Below are positions 8,041 to 17,653 of a stretch of DNA of 64,000 bases, in pieces. A program made the position numbers and the translations under genes. A model generated the notes under the pieces. It saw only the letters and a list, made by a program, of their open reading frames with translations. It did no database searches and was not told where the DNA came from. The stretch is from PALSA-555 sp963731625 (GTDB lineage Bacteria > Actinomycetota > Acidimicrobiia > IMCC26256 > PALSA-555): positions 806,001 through 870,000 of the forward strand of contig CAVSWH010000001.1 in assembly GCA_963731625.1 (NCBI GenBank), in the 5' to 3' direction. How positions within the stretch are numbered: position 1 is the first letter of the stretch; each line of letters begins with the position of its first letter.

Positions 8041-9296
8041 GCCAGGTCACGCGAGTTGTCGGGCTCCTTCGGCAGGCCGAGCACCCGCTCGCCGAGGATG
8101 TTGCGCATCACGTTCGACGTCCCGCCCTCGATCGTGTTGGCCTGCGCACGCAGGAACCCCCGCGCGATCGCGGGTCGGTCCTCGCCCATGCCGCCGATGT
8201 AGGCGAGCGGTCCCTCGGCTCGCGCCGCGCCGGTCGGCTCCCACGCCACGCCACCGGCACCCTCGAGGTCGACGGCGAGCTTCTGGAGACGCTGGTTGAA
8301 CTCGGCTTGCTGCAGCTTCGTGATCGACCCCTCCGGGCCCACCTCGGCCCCGCCGCGCCGCTTGTCCGCGGCGCGCTGGTTGTTGAGCCGGATGAGGCGC
8401 CCGTCGATGTAGAGCTGCGCGAGCCGCTGGCGCTGCAGCGAATCGGTCACGGGGTGGTGGCGCTTGATCAGCGCGTCGATGGGGCTGCCGCCCACGGCGT
8501 CCCCGGCGAGCGAGCCGGCGCCGGACAGCGACACCCGCTCGTTCATGAGGGTCGTGATCGCGACCCGCCATCCCTCGCCCTCGGGGCCGACGCGCATCGA
8601 ATCCGGTATCCGCACGCCTTCGAAGAAGACCTCGTTGAACTCGGCGTCGCCGGTGATCTGCACGAGGGGCCGCACCTCGACACCCGGCGCGTGCATGTCG
8701 ATCACGAAGTAGCTGAGGCCCTTGTGCTTCGGGACGTCCGGGTTGGTGCGGGCGAGCAGCATCCCCCACCGTGCGATGTGGGCGAGGGTCGTCCACACCT
8801 TCTGGCCGTGGATCACCCACTCGTCGCCGTCGCGCTCGGCGCGTGTCGAGAGCCCCGCGACGTCCGAGCCGGCGCCCGGCTCGCTGAAGAGCTGGCACCA
8901 GATCTCCTCGTTCGTGGCGAGGCCGCGCAGCAGCAGCTGCTTCTGCTCGTCGGTGCCCCAGGTGATGACGGTGGGGCCGCCCATGCCGATCCCGATGATG
9001 TTGAAGGGCCGCGGGACGCGGTAGTGGGTCAGGACCTCGTTCACGTGCTTGGCCTCGCCCGGCGCCAGCGACAGGCCGGCCCCGTACTCGGCGGGCCAGG
9101 TCGGCGTCGCGTACCCGGACTCGCCGAAGCGGCGACACCAGTCGCGGTAGTCGAGGTCGCGGCGCAGCTCGGCGAACCGCGCCTCGTCCCCGGCGTCGAC
9201 CGCGTCCATCCAGCCGGCGGGCAGCTCGGCTCGCAGGAACGCCAGCGTCTGGTCGCGCAGCTCCGTGTCGGTCGATTGGGTGTCGAGCACCATCAC
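8013..9296 (-). CDS. Acyl-CoA dehydrogenase
   Basis: The 427-residue FAD flavoenzyme has the usual three-domain acyl-CoA dehydrogenase layout. The FSEPGAGSD signature lies in the middle of the chain. The C-terminal block contains IEGGTSNV, where the Glu is the likely catalytic base. The long helical N-terminus and overall length fit the FadE17/FadE26-like branch that often acts on sterol side chains or bulky acyl-CoAs (inference). The start follows a gaggggga ribosome-binding site. It shares a transcript with the downstream adenylate cyclase. Confidence 0.9.
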   Translation of the reverse strand: MMVLDTQSTDTELRDQTLAFLRAELPAGWMDAVDAGDEARFAELRRDLDYRDWCRRFGESGYATPTWPAEYGAGLSLAPGEAKHVNEVLTHYRVPRPFNIIGIGMGGPTVITWGTDEQKQLLLRGLATNEEIWCQLFSEPGAGSDVAGLSTRAERDGDEWVIHGQKVWTTLAHIARWGMLLARTNPDVPKHKGLSYFVIDMHAPGVEVRPLVQITGDAEFNEVFFEGVRIPDSMRVGPEGEGWRVAITTLMNERVSLSGAGSLAGDAVGGSPIDALIKRHHPVTDSLQRQRLAQLYIDGRLIRLNNQRAADKRRGGAEVGPEGSITKLQQAEFNQRLQKLAVDLEGAGGVAWEPTGAARAEGPLAYIGGMGEDRPAIARGFLRAQANTIEGGTSNVMRNILGERVLGLPKEPDNSRDLAWRDVPRSA

Positions 9297-9439
9297 GTCC
9301 CCCTCGTTGCCCCCGGATCGTAGCGGTCACGCGATCACGAGCCGGGCTGGTCCACGGTCGCCGGAGGGGGTGGTCGGTATCCTCGGGGTAGCCGTACGGC
9401 GCGCCGATGCGCGGGCGGCGCGCCGTCGCGAGGAGCAGC

Positions 9440-10135
9440 ATGCGGACCCACCACGTCGAGCGGCACCGGTACGCCCGCGTCGGGTGGTTGCGGGCCGCCG
9501 TGCTCGGTGCCAACGACGGGATCGTGTCGGTGTCGAGCATCCTCCTCGGCGTCGCCGCCGCGACGTCGTCCACGAACCAGATCGCGATCGCCGGCGCCGC
9601 GGCGCTGGTCGCGGGCTCGATGGCAATGGCGGTCGGCGAGTACGTGTCGGTGAGCTCGCAGCGCGACACCGAGCGCGCCGACATCGCGCGGGAGCGGCGC
9701 GAGATCCTCTTGAACCCTGACATGGAGCTCGCCGAGCTCCAGGAGATCTACCAGCGGCGCGGCCTCGACGAGGATCTGGCGCGCCAGGTCGCGGAGAAGC
9801 TCATGGCTGCCGACCCGCTCGGCGCGCACCTGCGCGACGAGCTCGGCATGACGGGTGCCGGCCTCGCCACGCCGCTCCAGGCGGCGGGGAGCTCGGCGTT
9901 GAGCTTCTCGTCCGGCGCAGCGCTGCCCCTGGCGGCCGCGATCGCCGTGCCGAGCGCGGCGCGCGTCCCGGTGATCGCCGGGCTGGCCCTCGTCCTCCTC
10001 GCCGGGACCGGCTACCTCGGGGGACGCTTCGGCGGCGCGCCAGTTCGGCGGGCCACCTTGCGGGTCCTCATCGGCGGGTGCGTGGCGATGCTCATCACGT
10101 GGGCCATCGGCACGCTCGTCGGCGCCGCGGTCTGA
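9440..10135 (+). CDS. VIT1/CCC1 family membrane transporter
   Basis: The 231-residue membrane protein matches the VIT family: GANDGIVSVSSILLGVAAA in the first transmembrane segment, then AGSMAMAVGEYVSVSSQ. A charged cytoplasmic helix region rich in Glu and Arg follows, and two or three more membrane segments end the protein. Characterised members carry Fe(II) or Mn(II) out of the cytosol. ATG 9440 is chosen because aggag lies just upstream (9431-9435); an in-frame ATG at 9407 lacks this. The next gene begins one base after the stop, so the two are probably co-transcribed. Confidence 0.85.
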   Translation: MRTHHVERHRYARVGWLRAAVLGANDGIVSVSSILLGVAAATSSTNQIAIAGAAALVAGSMAMAVGEYVSVSSQRDTERADIARERREILLNPDMELAELQEIYQRRGLDEDLARQVAEKLMAADPLGAHLRDELGMTGAGLATPLQAAGSSALSFSSGAALPLAAAIAVPSAARVPVIAGLALVLLAGTGYLGGRFGGAPVRRATLRVLIGGCVAMLITWAIGTLVGAAV

Positions 10136-10136
10136 C

Positions 10137-11767
10137 GTGGGCCCCGACGCGGTGACGACCGCGTCGCACCCGTCCGACGACCCGTCGCGCGTCGATCGCG
10201 TGCCGTCCGCGCCCGACCTGGCGCGCTGGTCGCCGGCCCGGGCCTCGCCGCGGACATGGTGGTGGATCACGTTCGCGCTGCTGGCCGCGATCGGCGGGGC
10301 CTGGGCGCTGGCGTCGCCCCCGGGCGCGGCGCCCGACGAGCCGTCGCACGTGATCACCGCCGTCGCGATGGCGCACGGCCAGTTCTTCGGGTCGCCGCTC
10401 ACGACCGCGCAGGCCCACGACCTGATCGACGGTCGCGGCGGCCGCGAAGGTGGTTCGCCTAGTGCGTACCGGTCCGTGACGGCCCCCGCGATCTACGGGA
10501 ATGAGAACTGGGGCTGCTACACGTTCCGATCCGACGTGTCGGCGGCGTGCCTCGACTTCCAAGGCTCGAGCGCGGCCGCGCACGTGGTCACACCGGTGAT
10601 GTGGTATCCGCCGGCGTACTACCTGGTGGTCGGGACGGTGGCGCGCGCCGCGCCCGCGGGCCCCGTCGCCGTGTACCTCATGCGCTTCGCGTCGCTCGCG
10701 CTGTTCGCCGCGCTCGTGGCGAGCGGCGCGGCGAGCCTGCTGCGGAGCCCGCGCCGCGGGCTCGCGCTCGTCGGGCTGCTCGTCGCCCTCACCCCGATGT
10801 GCTTCTTCCTCGGCGCGTCGGTGAACCCGAGCGGCCTCGAGATCGCCGCCGGGCTGTCGCTGTGGTGCTCCGGCGCCGTCCTGGCGTTCGAGGCGGGCGA
10901 GCGCGTCGACGCGCGCCTGGTCGCCCGCGTCGGGTTCGCCTCGACCGTCCTCATCCTCGCCCGGCACCCGGGCCCCTTCTGGGCGGCCCTCATCGCCGGT
11001 CTCGTGCTCCTGCTCATGTCGCCGGAAGGACGGCGTCGTGTCGCCCGGGCTCGCCCCGCCCGGGTGTGGGCGGCCGTCGCCGGCGTGGCGCTCGTCGGCC
11101 AGGTCGCGTGGATCGTGATCGCGAATCCGTTCGCGGGCTCGCACACCATCTTCCACCAGGGGCTCACGGCGGCGGCCGCGCTGCGGGGCACGATCGGCGC
11201 GGGTGGCGACTGGCTCCACCAGATGATCGGGGTCTTCGGCTGGCTCGACACGCCGGCACCATTCGCGTCCGTCGCGCTGTGGCTTACTGCGCTCGGAGGT
11301 CTCGGCTTCGTCGCCGTGCTGTTGGGTCGTCGTCGGGACCAGCGCGTCCTCGGGTTGGCGCTCGCCGCATCGATCGTCGTACCGATCCTGGCGGCGACCC
11401 AGGAGGCCCGCTCGGTCGGCCTGCACTGGCAGGCCCGCTACCAGCTGCCGTTCGTCGTGGGTGTCCCGGTGCTCGCGGCGCTGACCGCCTGCCACGGCAC
11501 CGGACCGCGGACGGGCGGGCGGTGCGTGCCGTCGAGCGTGTGACGGCGTTCATGGTGGTCGTCGGGGCGCTGCTCGCGTTCGATCAGAACCTGCGCCGCT
11601 ACACGGTCGGGCTCGACGGGCCGATCGCGTACTGGCTCCACCCGGCGTGGTCGCCGCCGCTCGGGCCGTTGCTCGTCCTCCTGCTCTTCGTCGCGGCCTC
11701 GATCGGTCTCGTCGTGTGGTGGCTCGAGTCCGATGTCCCGGACCAACCCGAACCCGTCGTGAGGTGA
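10137..11767 (+). CDS. DUF2142 family membrane protein, frameshifted near 11513-11522
   Basis: The first frame (GTG 10137 to stop 11543) encodes a polytopic membrane protein with the PPGAAPDEPSH signature of DUF2142, a family resembling GT-C glycosyltransferases. It runs off into non-hydrophobic sequence just before its stop. From about 11520 the next frame continues with a hydrophobic C-terminal part ending at 11767. Adding one base in the G-rich run gggcgggcgg at 11513-11522 joins both parts into a protein of about 543 residues. I treat it as one gene with a sequence error or recent frameshift. Substrate unknown; cell-envelope glycan work is the family expectation. Confidence 0.7.
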
Positions 11768-11786
11768 GCGACGCCAGTGCGTGGGA

Positions 11787-14195
11787 TCAGCGGGTGGCGG
11801 GCGCCGGTGACGTCGGTGACGCCGGCGGGTGGTCGAAGAGCCGGGCGACCCGCCAGCCGACCTCGACGAGCACCATCCCGACGCCGGCGATGAGCACCAG
11901 CTGCCACACGACCTGCCCAGTCGGGAGCGCGAGCGCGAAGAAGCTGCGGAAGGCCGGCACGGCGACGATGATCGCCACGGCGCCGACCATCGACGCGACG
12001 AGCAGCCCGCGCCACCAGTTCAGTGGCCGGGCGAGGATGACGAGCACCCAGAGCGCGATGGCCGCGACGACGAGCGTGGCGGCCGTGCGCGATTGGGTGA
12101 GCGGCTGGTGGGCACCGTAGAACGTGACCCCGTACGCGAGGAGCGCGGCGGCGCCGACGACGATCCCCGCCGGGATGCAGAACCGCAGGACGCGGCGGAT
12201 GAAGCCCGGGACGTAGCGGCGGGTGTTCGGCGCGAGGGCGAGGAAGAAGCCCGGGATCCCGATCGTGAAGTCGCTGATGATGGTGAGGTGGCGGGGCAGG
12301 AACGGGTAGTTCCAGTTCAGCAGGACGACCATGACGGCGATGACGACCGCGTAGACCGTCTTGTTGACGAAGAGGTTCGCCGACCGCTCGATGTTGGCGA
12401 TCACCCGGCGGCCCTCGGCGACGACGCCGGGGAGGGTCGCGAACCGGCTGTCGAGCAGGACGAGCTTCGCGACGGCGCGCGTCGCCGCGGCGCCGGAGCC
12501 CATGGCGACGCCGATGTCAGCGTCCTTGAGGGCGAGCGCGTCGTTCACCCCATCGCCGGTCATCGCGACGACGTGGCCACGCGATTGGAGCGCGTGCACC
12601 ATCGCGCGCTTCTGCTGCGGCGTGACGCGGCCGTAGACCGCATGGTCGTCGACCACCGCGGCGAGCGCCGCCGGGTCCTCGGGCAGCTCGCGGGCGTCCA
12701 TCACCCGATCCGCGCCCGGCAGGCTGACGCGACGGGCGACCGCGGCGACCGTGCGCGGGTTGTCGCCTGAGATCACCTTGAGCGTCACGCCCTGGGCGGT
12801 GAAGTAGGCGAGGGTGTCGGCGGCGTCCGGTCGGACCTGCTCCTCGAGGACGACGAGCGCGACGGGCGAGAGCCGTGCCGGGAGCGTCTCACCGTCGAGG
12901 CCGGCGGTGGTGCGGGCGAGCACGAGCACGCGACTGCCGGCTGCCGCGAGCTCGTCGGCGCGGGTCCGGACCGGGTCGCCGCCGGGGGCATCGGGGAGCA
13001 CCATCTCGGGCGCGCCGAGCACCCAGGTGCCGTGACCGGCGAACGCGGCGGCGCTCCACTTGCGCGCCGAGGAGAACGGCGTCGCCGCGTCGCGCGTCCA
13101 CCCGCCGGGCGGTGCCTGGGCGGCGCCGATGGCCGCCAGGGTCGCGTTGCGGTTCGGGTCGTCGGCGAGCGCGCCGAGCGCCGCGGGCACGTCGCCCGCG
13201 CCGTCGGCGCCCACCGCCTCGAACCGATCGAACACCACGTCGCCCTCGGTGAGCGTGCCGGTCTTGTCGAGGCACACGACGTCGACGCGGGCGAGACCTT
13301 CGACGGCGGGCAGCTCCTGGACGAGCACCTGGCGGCGGGCGAGCGTGACGGCGGCGATCCCGAACGCCAGGCTGGTCAGGAGCACGAGGCCTTCCGGGAC
13401 CATCCCGACGGCGCCGGCGACGGTGCTCGTCACGCTGTCCGAGAAGTTGTGGGTCTGGAGCTGCTGCCAGAGCAGCAGGCCCGAGACCGGGAACAGCGCG
13501 TACTGGATGAGGCGCAGCAAGAAGTTGATGCCGTCCATGAGCTCGGAGCGGGCGAGCTGGAACTGGCGCGCTTCGGCGGCGAGCTTGCGGGCGTAGGCGT
13601 CGGCCCCGACGGCCGTCGCCTGGAACGCGCCGGCGCCGGCCACGACGATGGCGCCGGACAGCACGGTCGAGCCGGGCGTCTTCTCGATCGGGTCCGATTC
13701 GCCGGTGAGAAGGGACTCGTCGATCTCGAGCCCGTCAGCGCGTCGGATGACGCCGTCGGCGGGCACCTGGTCGCCGGTCCGCAGGTCGCAGAGGTCGTCA
13801 AGCACGAGGTCGTCGACGGCGATGTCGCGCACCTCGCCGTCGCGGGTGACGCGGGCGCGCGGCGCGCTGAGGACGGCGAGTGCGTCCAGGGTCCGCTTGG
13901 CGCGGATCTCCTGGGCGATGCCGATGACGGCGTTGGCGACGAGGACGAGCCCGAAGAGCCCGTCCTGGGGTTGGCCGACGATGAGCACCGCGGCGAACAA
14001 CGTGCCGAGGATGGCGTTGAAGCGCGTGAACACGTTCGCTCGCAGGATTTCGCCGTACGAGCGGCTCGTGTGCTCGGTGCTGCGGTTGGTGAGCCCGCGT
14101 GCGACGCGATCCTGGACCTCGGCAGCGGTCAGACCGGTCGGTGGTGTCTCGTGCGTCGCGGACGGTCCCGAATTGGGGGGCGCCGACGCGGTCAT
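11787..14195 (-). CDS. CtpE-like P-type cation-transporting ATPase
   Basis: From ATG 14195 this gives 802 residues with all P-type ATPase landmarks. The actuator TGES is at 164-167, PEGL in the membrane helix at 267-270, phosphorylation site DKTGTLT has D310, and the hinge TGDGVNDALALKDADIGVAMG lies further on. A cation-ATPase-type N-terminal domain is present. No heavy-metal-binding CxxC domain or CPC motif occurs, so it is not a copper or cadmium pump. The stretch around PEGL and DKTG resembles mycobacterial CtpE, which takes up Ca2+; that substrate is an inference from likeness. The frame stays open upstream to 15170 only as a shadow of dnaE2. Confidence 0.88.
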   Translation of the reverse strand: MTASAPPNSGPSATHETPPTGLTAAEVQDRVARGLTNRSTEHTSRSYGEILRANVFTRFNAILGTLFAAVLIVGQPQDGLFGLVLVANAVIGIAQEIRAKRTLDALAVLSAPRARVTRDGEVRDIAVDDLVLDDLCDLRTGDQVPADGVIRRADGLEIDESLLTGESDPIEKTPGSTVLSGAIVVAGAGAFQATAVGADAYARKLAAEARQFQLARSELMDGINFLLRLIQYALFPVSGLLLWQQLQTHNFSDSVTSTVAGAVGMVPEGLVLLTSLAFGIAAVTLARRQVLVQELPAVEGLARVDVVCLDKTGTLTEGDVVFDRFEAVGADGAGDVPAALGALADDPNRNATLAAIGAAQAPPGGWTRDAATPFSSARKWSAAAFAGHGTWVLGAPEMVLPDAPGGDPVRTRADELAAAGSRVLVLARTTAGLDGETLPARLSPVALVVLEEQVRPDAADTLAYFTAQGVTLKVISGDNPRTVAAVARRVSLPGADRVMDARELPEDPAALAAVVDDHAVYGRVTPQQKRAMVHALQSRGHVVAMTGDGVNDALALKDADIGVAMGSGAAATRAVAKLVLLDSRFATLPGVVAEGRRVIANIERSANLFVNKTVYAVVIAVMVVLLNWNYPFLPRHLTIISDFTIGIPGFFLALAPNTRRYVPGFIRRVLRFCIPAGIVVGAAALLAYGVTFYGAHQPLTQSRTAATLVVAAIALWVLVILARPLNWWRGLLVASMVGAVAIIVAVPAFRSFFALALPTGQVVWQLVLIAGVGMVLVEVGWRVARLFDHPPASPTSPAPATR

Positions 14196-14236
14196 CGTCG
14201 TGACGGTAGCCGAGGGCGTACGACCGACCGTGGTGA

Positions 14237-17200
14237 TCAGTGGAAGTCGCGCGACCGCAGATGGTTCGCCGGGGTGAGCGACAGGGCCTCGATGTGCTGG
14301 GCGAGGAGGTTGATCACGCCCTGCTCGCGCTCGAGACGACCGCGGATGCGCAGCGCGGGCGCGGTGCGGGCCACGCGCCGGTAGCGTGCCCACACCGTCG
14401 GGATGCAGATGACGTTCACGAGGCCGGTCTCGTCCTCGAGGTTGAGGAACACGACGCCGTGCGCCGTCTCGGGCTGCTGGCGATGGGTCACGACACCGGC
14501 GACCTCGACGGCCGCGCGGTCGGGCCGGTCGCGCAGCGCCTCGGCGGTGAGCACGCCGGCGGCATCGAGCGCGGGACGGACGAACTCGGTGGGGTGACGG
14601 GCCGCCGACATCCCGGTGGAGCGCAGATCCGCCGCGGTGGCCTCGATCTCGCTCATCCCGGGGAGCGGTGGCGCGTCGACCCCGGTGACGACGCCCGGCA
14701 GCGTGTCGTGGCGCGCGTCGCGCAAGCCTCCGGCGGCCCAGAGCCCGGCGCGTCGGGTGACGCCGAAGCCGGCGAACGCGCCGGCGGTCGACAGCGATTC
14801 GAGGGCGTCGACGGTCGCGCCGGTGCGGCGGGTGAAGTCCTCGAGGTCGGCGAAGGGCCGCTCGGCGCGGGCTTCGTCGATCCGGTCGAGCAGCCGGTCG
14901 CTCAGCCCGCGGACGTAGCGCAGTCCGATCCGCACCGCGTGCGTGGACGGGTCGGCGTGCCAGCCGGACCGCGGGTGGCCGACCGGGCCGGCGTCGGGGG
15001 TGCGGTCCTCGAGCGTGCAGTCGCGGCGGGACGCGTGGACGCAGGGTCCGAGGACCTCCACGCCGTGACGGATCGCGTCGCGGATGATGGTGTGCGGCGA
15101 GTAGAAGCCCATCGGTTGCGCGTTCAGCAGCGCGCAGGCGAACGGTGCCGGGTAGCGACGCTTCAGCCACGCGCTGGCGTAGACGATGTAGGCGAAGCTC
15201 ACCGAGTGGCTCTCGGGGAACCCGAAGTCGGCGAACGCCTCGAGCTTGTGCGCGATCTCCTCGGCGGTCTCGCCGGTGATCCCCCGCTCGGCCATGCCGG
15301 CGAGGAGGCGCTCCCGCATCGCCGCCATCCGCGTCCGTGAGCGCTTCGAGCCCATCGCCTGGCGGAGCCGGTCGGCTTCGCCGGGGCTGAACCCGGCGGC
15401 GTCGATCGCGATCTGCATGAGCTGCTCCTGGAAGAGCGGCACGCCGAGCGTCTTCTGGAGACAGGCCTCGAGGACGGGGTGGGGATAGGTGACCGGCTCG
15501 TCGCCGCTGCGCCGGCGCAGGTAGGGGTGCACCGAGCCGCCCTGGATCGGCCCGGGGCGGATCAGCGCGACCTCGACGACGAGGTCATAGAAGGTGCGGG
15601 GCCGCAGGCGCGGGAGCGTCGCCATCTGGGCGCGGCTCTCGACCTGGAACACGCCGACCGTGTCGGCCGCGCACAGCAGGTCGTAGACCTCGTCCTCTTG
15701 GGGGATGGTGGCGAGGTCCACCTCGGTGCCCTCGTGCTCGCGCACGAGATCGACCGCGAGGTGCAGCACGGTGAGCATGCCGAGCCCGAGCAGGTCGAAC
15801 TTCACGAGCCCGGCCGCCGCGCAGTCGTCCTTGTCCCACTGGAGCACCGAGCGGTTCTCCATGCGGGCCCACTCGACTGGGCAGAACTCGACGAGCGGCC
15901 GGTCGGCCATCACCATCCCGCCGGAGTGGATCCCGAGGTGGCGCGGGTAGTCGAGGACCTGGCGGGCGAGGTCGAGGACGAGCGCGGGGACGGGCGGCCC
16001 GTCGGACGCGGTGACGTCGTCGAAGGCCTCGTCGCGGGACCGCCACCGGTCGACCCACTTCGTGATCGCGTCGGCGTGCCCGGGTGACAGCCCGACCGCC
16101 TTCGCCATCTCGCGCAGCGCCGAGCGGGGCCGGTAGGTGATCACGTTGGCGACCTGCGCCGCCCGGTCCCGCCCGTACCGCTCGTAGAGGAACTGGATCA
16201 CCTCCTCGCGCCGCTGGTGCTCGATGTCGAGGTCGATGTCGGGCGGGCCGTCGCGCTCGGGCGACAGGAACCGCTCGAAGAGCAGCCCGAGCGCGACCGC
16301 GTCGGCCTTCGTGATCCCGAGCGCGTAGCAGACGGCGCTGTTCGCGGCGCTGCCGCGACCCTGGCAGTAGATGTCGTGCTGCGCGCAGAACGACACGATC
16401 TCGACGAGCAGCAGGAAGTAGCCGGGGAACCCGAGCTGCTCGATGACGTCGAGCTCGTAGGCGAGCTGATGCTGGGCCTGGGTGTGCTGGGGGTGACTCG
16501 ACGGGTAGCGCAGCGCGGCGCCTCGCCGGGTGAGCTCGCGCAGCCACGACATGTCGGTGTGACCGGCCGGGACGTCGAGGTCGGGCAGCGCGGGCGCGGC
16601 GAGGCGCAGGTCGAACGCGCACCGGCGGGCGACGTCGAGGGTGCGCTCCACCGCGCCCGGCCAGCGGGCGAACCGACGCGCTTGCTCCGCGGGCCGACGG
16701 AGCTGGGCGAGCGGCGACGCGGGCAGCCAGCCGTCGATCTCGTCGAGGGAGCGGCGGGCCCGGATGGCGGCGAGCGCGGTGGCGAGCGGCCGGTGCTGCG
16801 CCGTCGCGTAGTGGACGTTGTTCGTGGCGACGACCTCGACCCCGACGCGGGCGGCGACCGCGGCGAGGGCGTCGTTGCGGTGCCGGTCGAGGGGGTCGCC
16901 GTGGTCCCAGAGCTCGACGAGCACCCGGTCCCGCCCGAACGCGGCGACGAGGCGCTCGAGGGCGTGGCGGGCCGCGGCGGGGCCGTCGGTGAGCAGCGCG
17001 CGGGGCACCGACCCCTTGCGGCAACCGGTCAGGACCGTCCACGCGTCGTTCGCGCCGCTCGCCCGCCCGCCACTGGCGTGGACGCCGGCGCGGGCCGCGT
17101 CCGCGAGGCCGGCGAGCGTGAAGCGCGGCGCGCCTTTCTCTCCCGCGAGCTGGCCCTCGCTGATCGCTCGGGCGAGGCGGGCGTGCCCGCGGGGTCCCTC

Positions 17201-17470
17201 GGCGAGGACCACGAGATGCTCGCCGGGCGGGTCGGCCACCCCGTTCGGGGGTGGGCCGCCGTCGACGGTGAGCTCGGCGCCGAAGACGGTCGGGAGGTCG
17301 ACCTCGGCGGCCGCCGCGGCGAACCGGACGACGCCGTAGAGGCCGTCGTGGTCCGTGACGGCGAGGGCGGCGAGGCCGAGGCGGCTCGCCTCGTCGACGA
17401 GCTCCTCGGGGTGACTCGCCCCGTCGAGGAACGAGAAGTTGGTGTGGCAATGCAGCTCGGCGTAGGACAC
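14237..17470 (-). CDS. dnaE2: Error-prone DNA polymerase DnaE2 (ImuC)
   Basis: The 1077-residue protein is a C-family polymerase of the DnaE2/ImuC class, used for translesion synthesis and damage-induced mutagenesis. The PHP domain begins at once with LHCHTNFSFLDGA (7-19). The palm includes the catalytic PDIDLD block, and a C-terminal OB-fold region is present. Length is close to mycobacterial DnaE2, shorter than replicative DnaE1. The GTG 17470 start has ggagg upstream, and a TAGCGT -10 and a LexA box sit just before that. With ImuA and ImuB (19758-21983) it completes the SOS mutasome. Confidence 0.93.
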   Translation of the reverse strand: MSYAELHCHTNFSFLDGASHPEELVDEASRLGLAALAVTDHDGLYGVVRFAAAAAEVDLPTVFGAELTVDGGPPPNGVADPPGEHLVVLAEGPRGHARLARAISEGQLAGEKGAPRFTLAGLADAARAGVHASGGRASGANDAWTVLTGCRKGSVPRALLTDGPAAARHALERLVAAFGRDRVLVELWDHGDPLDRHRNDALAAVAARVGVEVVATNNVHYATAQHRPLATALAAIRARRSLDEIDGWLPASPLAQLRRPAEQARRFARWPGAVERTLDVARRCAFDLRLAAPALPDLDVPAGHTDMSWLRELTRRGAALRYPSSHPQHTQAQHQLAYELDVIEQLGFPGYFLLLVEIVSFCAQHDIYCQGRGSAANSAVCYALGITKADAVALGLLFERFLSPERDGPPDIDLDIEHQRREEVIQFLYERYGRDRAAQVANVITYRPRSALREMAKAVGLSPGHADAITKWVDRWRSRDEAFDDVTASDGPPVPALVLDLARQVLDYPRHLGIHSGGMVMADRPLVEFCPVEWARMENRSVLQWDKDDCAAAGLVKFDLLGLGMLTVLHLAVDLVREHEGTEVDLATIPQEDEVYDLLCAADTVGVFQVESRAQMATLPRLRPRTFYDLVVEVALIRPGPIQGGSVHPYLRRRSGDEPVTYPHPVLEACLQKTLGVPLFQEQLMQIAIDAAGFSPGEADRLRQAMGSKRSRTRMAAMRERLLAGMAERGITGETAEEIAHKLEAFADFGFPESHSVSFAYIVYASAWLKRRYPAPFACALLNAQPMGFYSPHTIIRDAIRHGVEVLGPCVHASRRDCTLEDRTPDAGPVGHPRSGWHADPSTHAVRIGLRYVRGLSDRLLDRIDEARAERPFADLEDFTRRTGATVDALESLSTAGAFAGFGVTRRAGLWAAGGLRDARHDTLPGVVTGVDAPPLPGMSEIEATAADLRSTGMSAARHPTEFVRPALDAAGVLTAEALRDRPDRAAVEVAGVVTHRQQPETAHGVVFLNLEDETGLVNVICIPTVWARYRRVARTAPALRIRGRLEREQGVINLLAQHIEALSLTPANHLRSRDFH

Positions 17471-17495
17471 GGCGAGACCTCCACCCGGGACGCGG

Positions 17496-17519
17496 ACGCT
17501 ATCGAACGTACGTTCGATA
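17496..17519 (-). promoter_or_regulatory. LexA (SOS) box and -10 of dnaE2
   Basis: Positions 17500-17519 form a perfect 20-bp palindrome, TATCGAACGTACGTTCGATA. Its core TCGAAC-N4-GTTCGA (17502-17517) is the actinobacterial LexA operator. TAGCGT (17501-17496, minus strand) overlaps its edge as a likely -10. LexA binding here should repress dnaE2 until DNA damage. Confidence 0.88.
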
Positions 17520-17591
17520 CGCCAAGCCCGACGTTCCGGGAGGCCTGGCCACCCGGGCCGGATCGGCCTTCACGAACCGATCACGACCCTG

Positions 17592-17606
17592 GTCAAGTTC
17601 CTTGAC
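17592..17606. promoter_or_regulatory. Inverted repeat GTCAAG-TTC-CTTGAC upstream of hydroxylase
   Basis: A 6-bp inverted repeat with a 3-bp spacer lies 48 bases before the fatty acid hydroxylase start, and TTGACA overlaps its right arm (17602-17607). It is a candidate operator, perhaps for the nearby TetR regulator. No matching copy was seen in front of that regulator. Confidence 0.35.
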
Positions 17607-17653
17607 AGAAGCGGCGTAGGCCGAAGGCAGGCTTCGAGCACGAGGAGGCGGCC

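Noticed and set aside
13032..14384. 450-codon plus-strand frame opposite the P-type ATPase
   Set aside because: Antisense shadow of a gene with DKTGTLT and TGDGVND motifs; composition is typical of such shadows.
14196..15170. N-terminal extension of the P-type ATPase frame to 15170
   Set aside because: The added residues are Arg/Pro-rich and run through dnaE2. The ATPase start at 14195 gives the normal family length.
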